Shown: positions 11,339-11,668 of the stretch, piece after piece | Numbering within the stretch: position 1 is the first letter of the stretch | How the letters are laid out: every line of letters starts with the position of its first letter | Source: an uncultured Acinetobacter sp. | GTDB lineage: Bacteria > Pseudomonadota > Gammaproteobacteria > Pseudomonadales > Moraxellaceae | Direction of reading: 5' to 3' | Assembly: GCA_900771065.1 (NCBI GenBank) | Contig: CAAGMP010000165.1 | Coordinates: 1-11,668 of the forward strand | Length of the DNA: 11,668 nt | Notes under the pieces: generated by a model | Told to the model about the DNA's origin: nothing | The model's database searches: none | The model's input: only the letters and a program-made list of their open reading frames with translations | Translations under genes and position numbers: made by a program

Positions 11339-11668
11339 TTATTTTTTGTTGAGTATCATTTGTTTGAATTCAGCTAACATTTCTTTTTGTACCTCATATT
11401 TTACCATTTCTGTTGCCAGTTTTTCTTTTAACTTCATGTTTTCTAAAGCTAATTGTTCTTGTTTTGATTCACTAATATTGAGTTGATGTTTGATTTGCTC
11501 TAATTCCAATTCTAATTCATTGTTTTTAATGTCTATTTCTTTATTTTGCAGGATTTTTTCATTTATAGATAAGGTTAATTTATGATTACTTTCAGTTAAT
11601 AAGTCAAATTCTGCAACTAATTTTGCATGCTTTAAACTTAGTTCATTCAAATTATCTTGTTTAATTAC
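11339..11668 (-). CDS. Coiled-coil protein, C-terminal part (5' end outside window)
   Basis: The frame is open through the right edge, so about the last 109 residues of a longer protein are seen. No ATG with a ribosome site starts it inside the window, and a TTG at 11650 lacks a convincing one. The visible part is almost entirely charged and helical. It shows regular hydrophobic spacing typical of a long coiled coil (for example LENMKLKEKL) and no cysteine or membrane segment. It ends in KQMILNKK. No catalytic domain can be seen and I do not recognise the family. A DNA-binding or structural N-terminal domain with a coiled-coil tail is possible but not shown. No terminator lies between its stop and the aroG promoter, so its transcripts would run into the attenuator. 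Confidence 0.75.
   Translation of the reverse strand, partial: VIKQDNLNELSLKHAKLVAEFDLLTESNHKLTLSINEKILQNKEIDIKNNELELELEQIKHQLNISESKQEQLALENMKLKEKLATEMVKYEVQKEMLAEFKQMILNKK

Overview
The window looks like chromosomal DNA of a low-GC gammaproteobacterium, most probably Acinetobacter or another member of the Moraxellaceae. This is inferred from the AT-rich codon use, the lipid A genes lpxH and lpxB, the twitching ATPase pilU, and the ppiB-lpxH pair divergent from glnS. There are no insertion sequences, phage genes, CRISPR arrays or tRNAs. Almost every gene is recognisable housekeeping DNA, so the interest lies mainly in regulation.

Layout. The left edge holds the 3' end of a sensor histidine kinase gene (+), convergent with an EamA-type transporter (-). 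Upstream of the transporter on the minus strand are fba (class II fructose-bisphosphate aldolase), a small lipoprotein gene and an nfsB-type nitroreductase gene. Divergent from nfsB is an isolated hpaI-type aldolase gene (+), whose stop codon overlaps that of lpxH (-). lpxH follows ppiB in a short operon. glnS and lpxB run on the plus strand, separated by a strong terminator. lpxB converges on pilU (-) across a shared bidirectional hairpin. The right end, on the minus strand, holds a class I DAHP synthase gene (aroG/aroF/aroH family) behind a long leader. Last is the C-terminal part of a coiled-coil protein gene that runs off the right edge.

The most interesting region is the DAHP synthase leader, 11025-11338. 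A promoter (11303-11331) is followed by an 18-codon ORF ending in YFYFWQYF, then by a chain of mutually exclusive hairpins and a strong intrinsic terminator. The pairings 1:2, 2:3, 3:4 and 4:5 fit a ribosome-mediated attenuator that would respond to Phe, Tyr and Trp supply. Past the terminator lies a second small ORF (27 codons, good Shine-Dalgarno, containing VWFYFY), just before the enzyme gene. The enzyme also differs from E. coli AroG at three positions where feedback-resistance substitutions are known. Together these suggest that entry into the shikimate pathway is controlled largely at the RNA level here. That is a hypothesis from sequence, not a demonstrated mechanism.

Several intrinsic terminators sit so close to the next start codon (fba to transporter, glnS to lpxB) that the downstream gene has little room for its own promoter.
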